Assembly: GCF_000284375.1 (NCBI RefSeq)
Contig: NC_017249.1
Span: 1,426,001 to 1,490,000, forward strand
Direction of reading: 5' to 3'
Source of the DNA: Bradyrhizobium japonicum USDA 6
GTDB lineage: Bacteria; Pseudomonadota; Alphaproteobacteria; Rhizobiales; Xanthobacteraceae
DNA: 64,000 nt
Part shown: positions 63,621 to 64,000 of the stretch, piece by piece
Position numbering within the stretch: position 1 is the stretch's first letter
Layout of the letters: each line of letters begins with the position of its first letter
The notes under the pieces: generated by a model
Seen by the model: only the letters and a program-made list of their open reading frames with translations
Told to the model about the DNA's origin: nothing
Databases searched by the model: none
Position numbers and translations under genes: made by a program

Positions 63621-64000
63621 ATGACCTTAGATATCAAGCGCCTCCGCGCTGATGCTTCAAGACTGCAGAACGAGCGATCGAAGTCGCGATCCAGTCGTGA
63701 AACGACGGGAACGACGAGGGCGATCCGAGCGGCCCTTCCAGAAATTTACAAGCTGCGCGAGGACAAGGTGCAGTGGTCCGCGATTGCGGCGGCCCTGGCC
63801 GCTCAGGGTGTCGTCCAAGGTAAAGATCAGACTCCCTTGACGACCAATCGCCTGACGGCGCTTGTTCGGCAAATCGAACTGCAGAATGAGAAGCGTGCCG
63901 CGAAGACGGCAAGGAAAGGAGTGAGTCCGAAGGCGCAAAAATTTGCAATGCAAAATCAGCGTCTATCTCTGTCATCCGAACTTAAGGCAGAAACGCAAGC
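63621..64000 (+). CDS. Unidentified protein, possible helix-turn-helix, cut by the window end
   Basis: An open frame runs from ATG 63621 to the window edge with no stop (over 126 codons). The protein opens TLDIKRLRADASRLQNERSK with a polar, Ser/Arg/Thr-rich stretch, then IRAALPEIYKLREDKVQWSAIAAALAAQGV and LTTNRLTALVRQIELQNEKRAAK. The W-x-x-I-A-x-x-L followed by a turn and T-x-x-R-L suggests a DNA-binding helix-turn-helix, as in plasmid or integrative-element regulators. I do not recognise the family. The operator-like repeats just upstream would fit autoregulation. Confidence 0.6.
   Translation, partial: MTLDIKRLRADASRLQNERSKSRSSRETTGTTRAIRAALPEIYKLREDKVQWSAIAAALAAQGVVQGKDQTPLTTNRLTALVRQIELQNEKRAAKTARKGVSPKAQKFAMQNQRLSLSSELKAETQ

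Overview
The window reads as chromosome from a high-GC alphaproteobacterium, most probably Bradyrhizobium or a close relative. The assignment rests on gene content (TrcR/DUF1013, an NdvA-like glucan exporter, DUF6894 and DUF1488 small proteins, a TAXI-type TRAP operon), on the many intergenic palindromic repeats, and on the GTGA/ATGA operon overlaps. No database search was possible; family names come from recognising motifs. I saw no rRNA, tRNA or CRISPR array.

Regions 1-46.5 kb look like ordinary core or shell genome. 0-5.6 kb: a TAXI TRAP transporter (binding protein, fused permease, DUF1850) and a short-chain dehydrogenase. 5.7-13.4 kb: a membrane protein, a CPA1 Na+/H+ antiporter, two tandem TPR plus LprI-like (DUF1311) exported proteins, propionyl-CoA synthetase and a lipoprotein. 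13.4-25.9 kb: housekeeping (trcR, ispH, thrB, rnhA, peroxiredoxin, fadD, a D,D-carboxypeptidase, an ndvA-like exporter, hisE). 26-34 kb: a VTT membrane protein, aspartate ammonia-lyase, and a cluster of two nitronate monooxygenase paralogues around a thioesterase and an acyl-CoA ligase. 34-39.5 kb: exported hypotheticals and a membrane protein/PQQ-like propeller pair. 39.6-46.5 kb: a NarL-type two-component operon, a large DUF2235 membrane-associated hydrolase and small proteins, one of them frameshifted (DUF6314).

From about 46.5 kb to the right end the character changes to accessory DNA: lower GC, many small ORFs, mixed strands. It opens with what I read as a Hachiman-type anti-phage module: an intact HamB-like helicase (47657-50173) preceded by a DUF1837/HamA-like nuclease gene that is broken. 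The first part of hamA is in one frame behind a strong Shine-Dalgarno but with CTG in place of a start codon; the C-terminal part, including the GESK nuclease motif, is in another frame, and roughly 80-90 codons between them seem to be missing. After it come clusters of tiny proteins in paralogous sets: three DUF6894, two RADxSA-type, two KARQxDVA-type and two members of a roughly 32-residue single-span membrane family with an EWxVPPxxVP motif, one coupled to the next gene and one frameshifted. Among them sit S21, a cold-shock protein with a long leader, a zinc metallopeptidase divergent from a transglutaminase, and a divergent GAF histidine kinase/CheY pair. The window ends inside an unidentified gene preceded by an operator-like, CTAG-rich repeat region, which may mark the start of another mobile segment.
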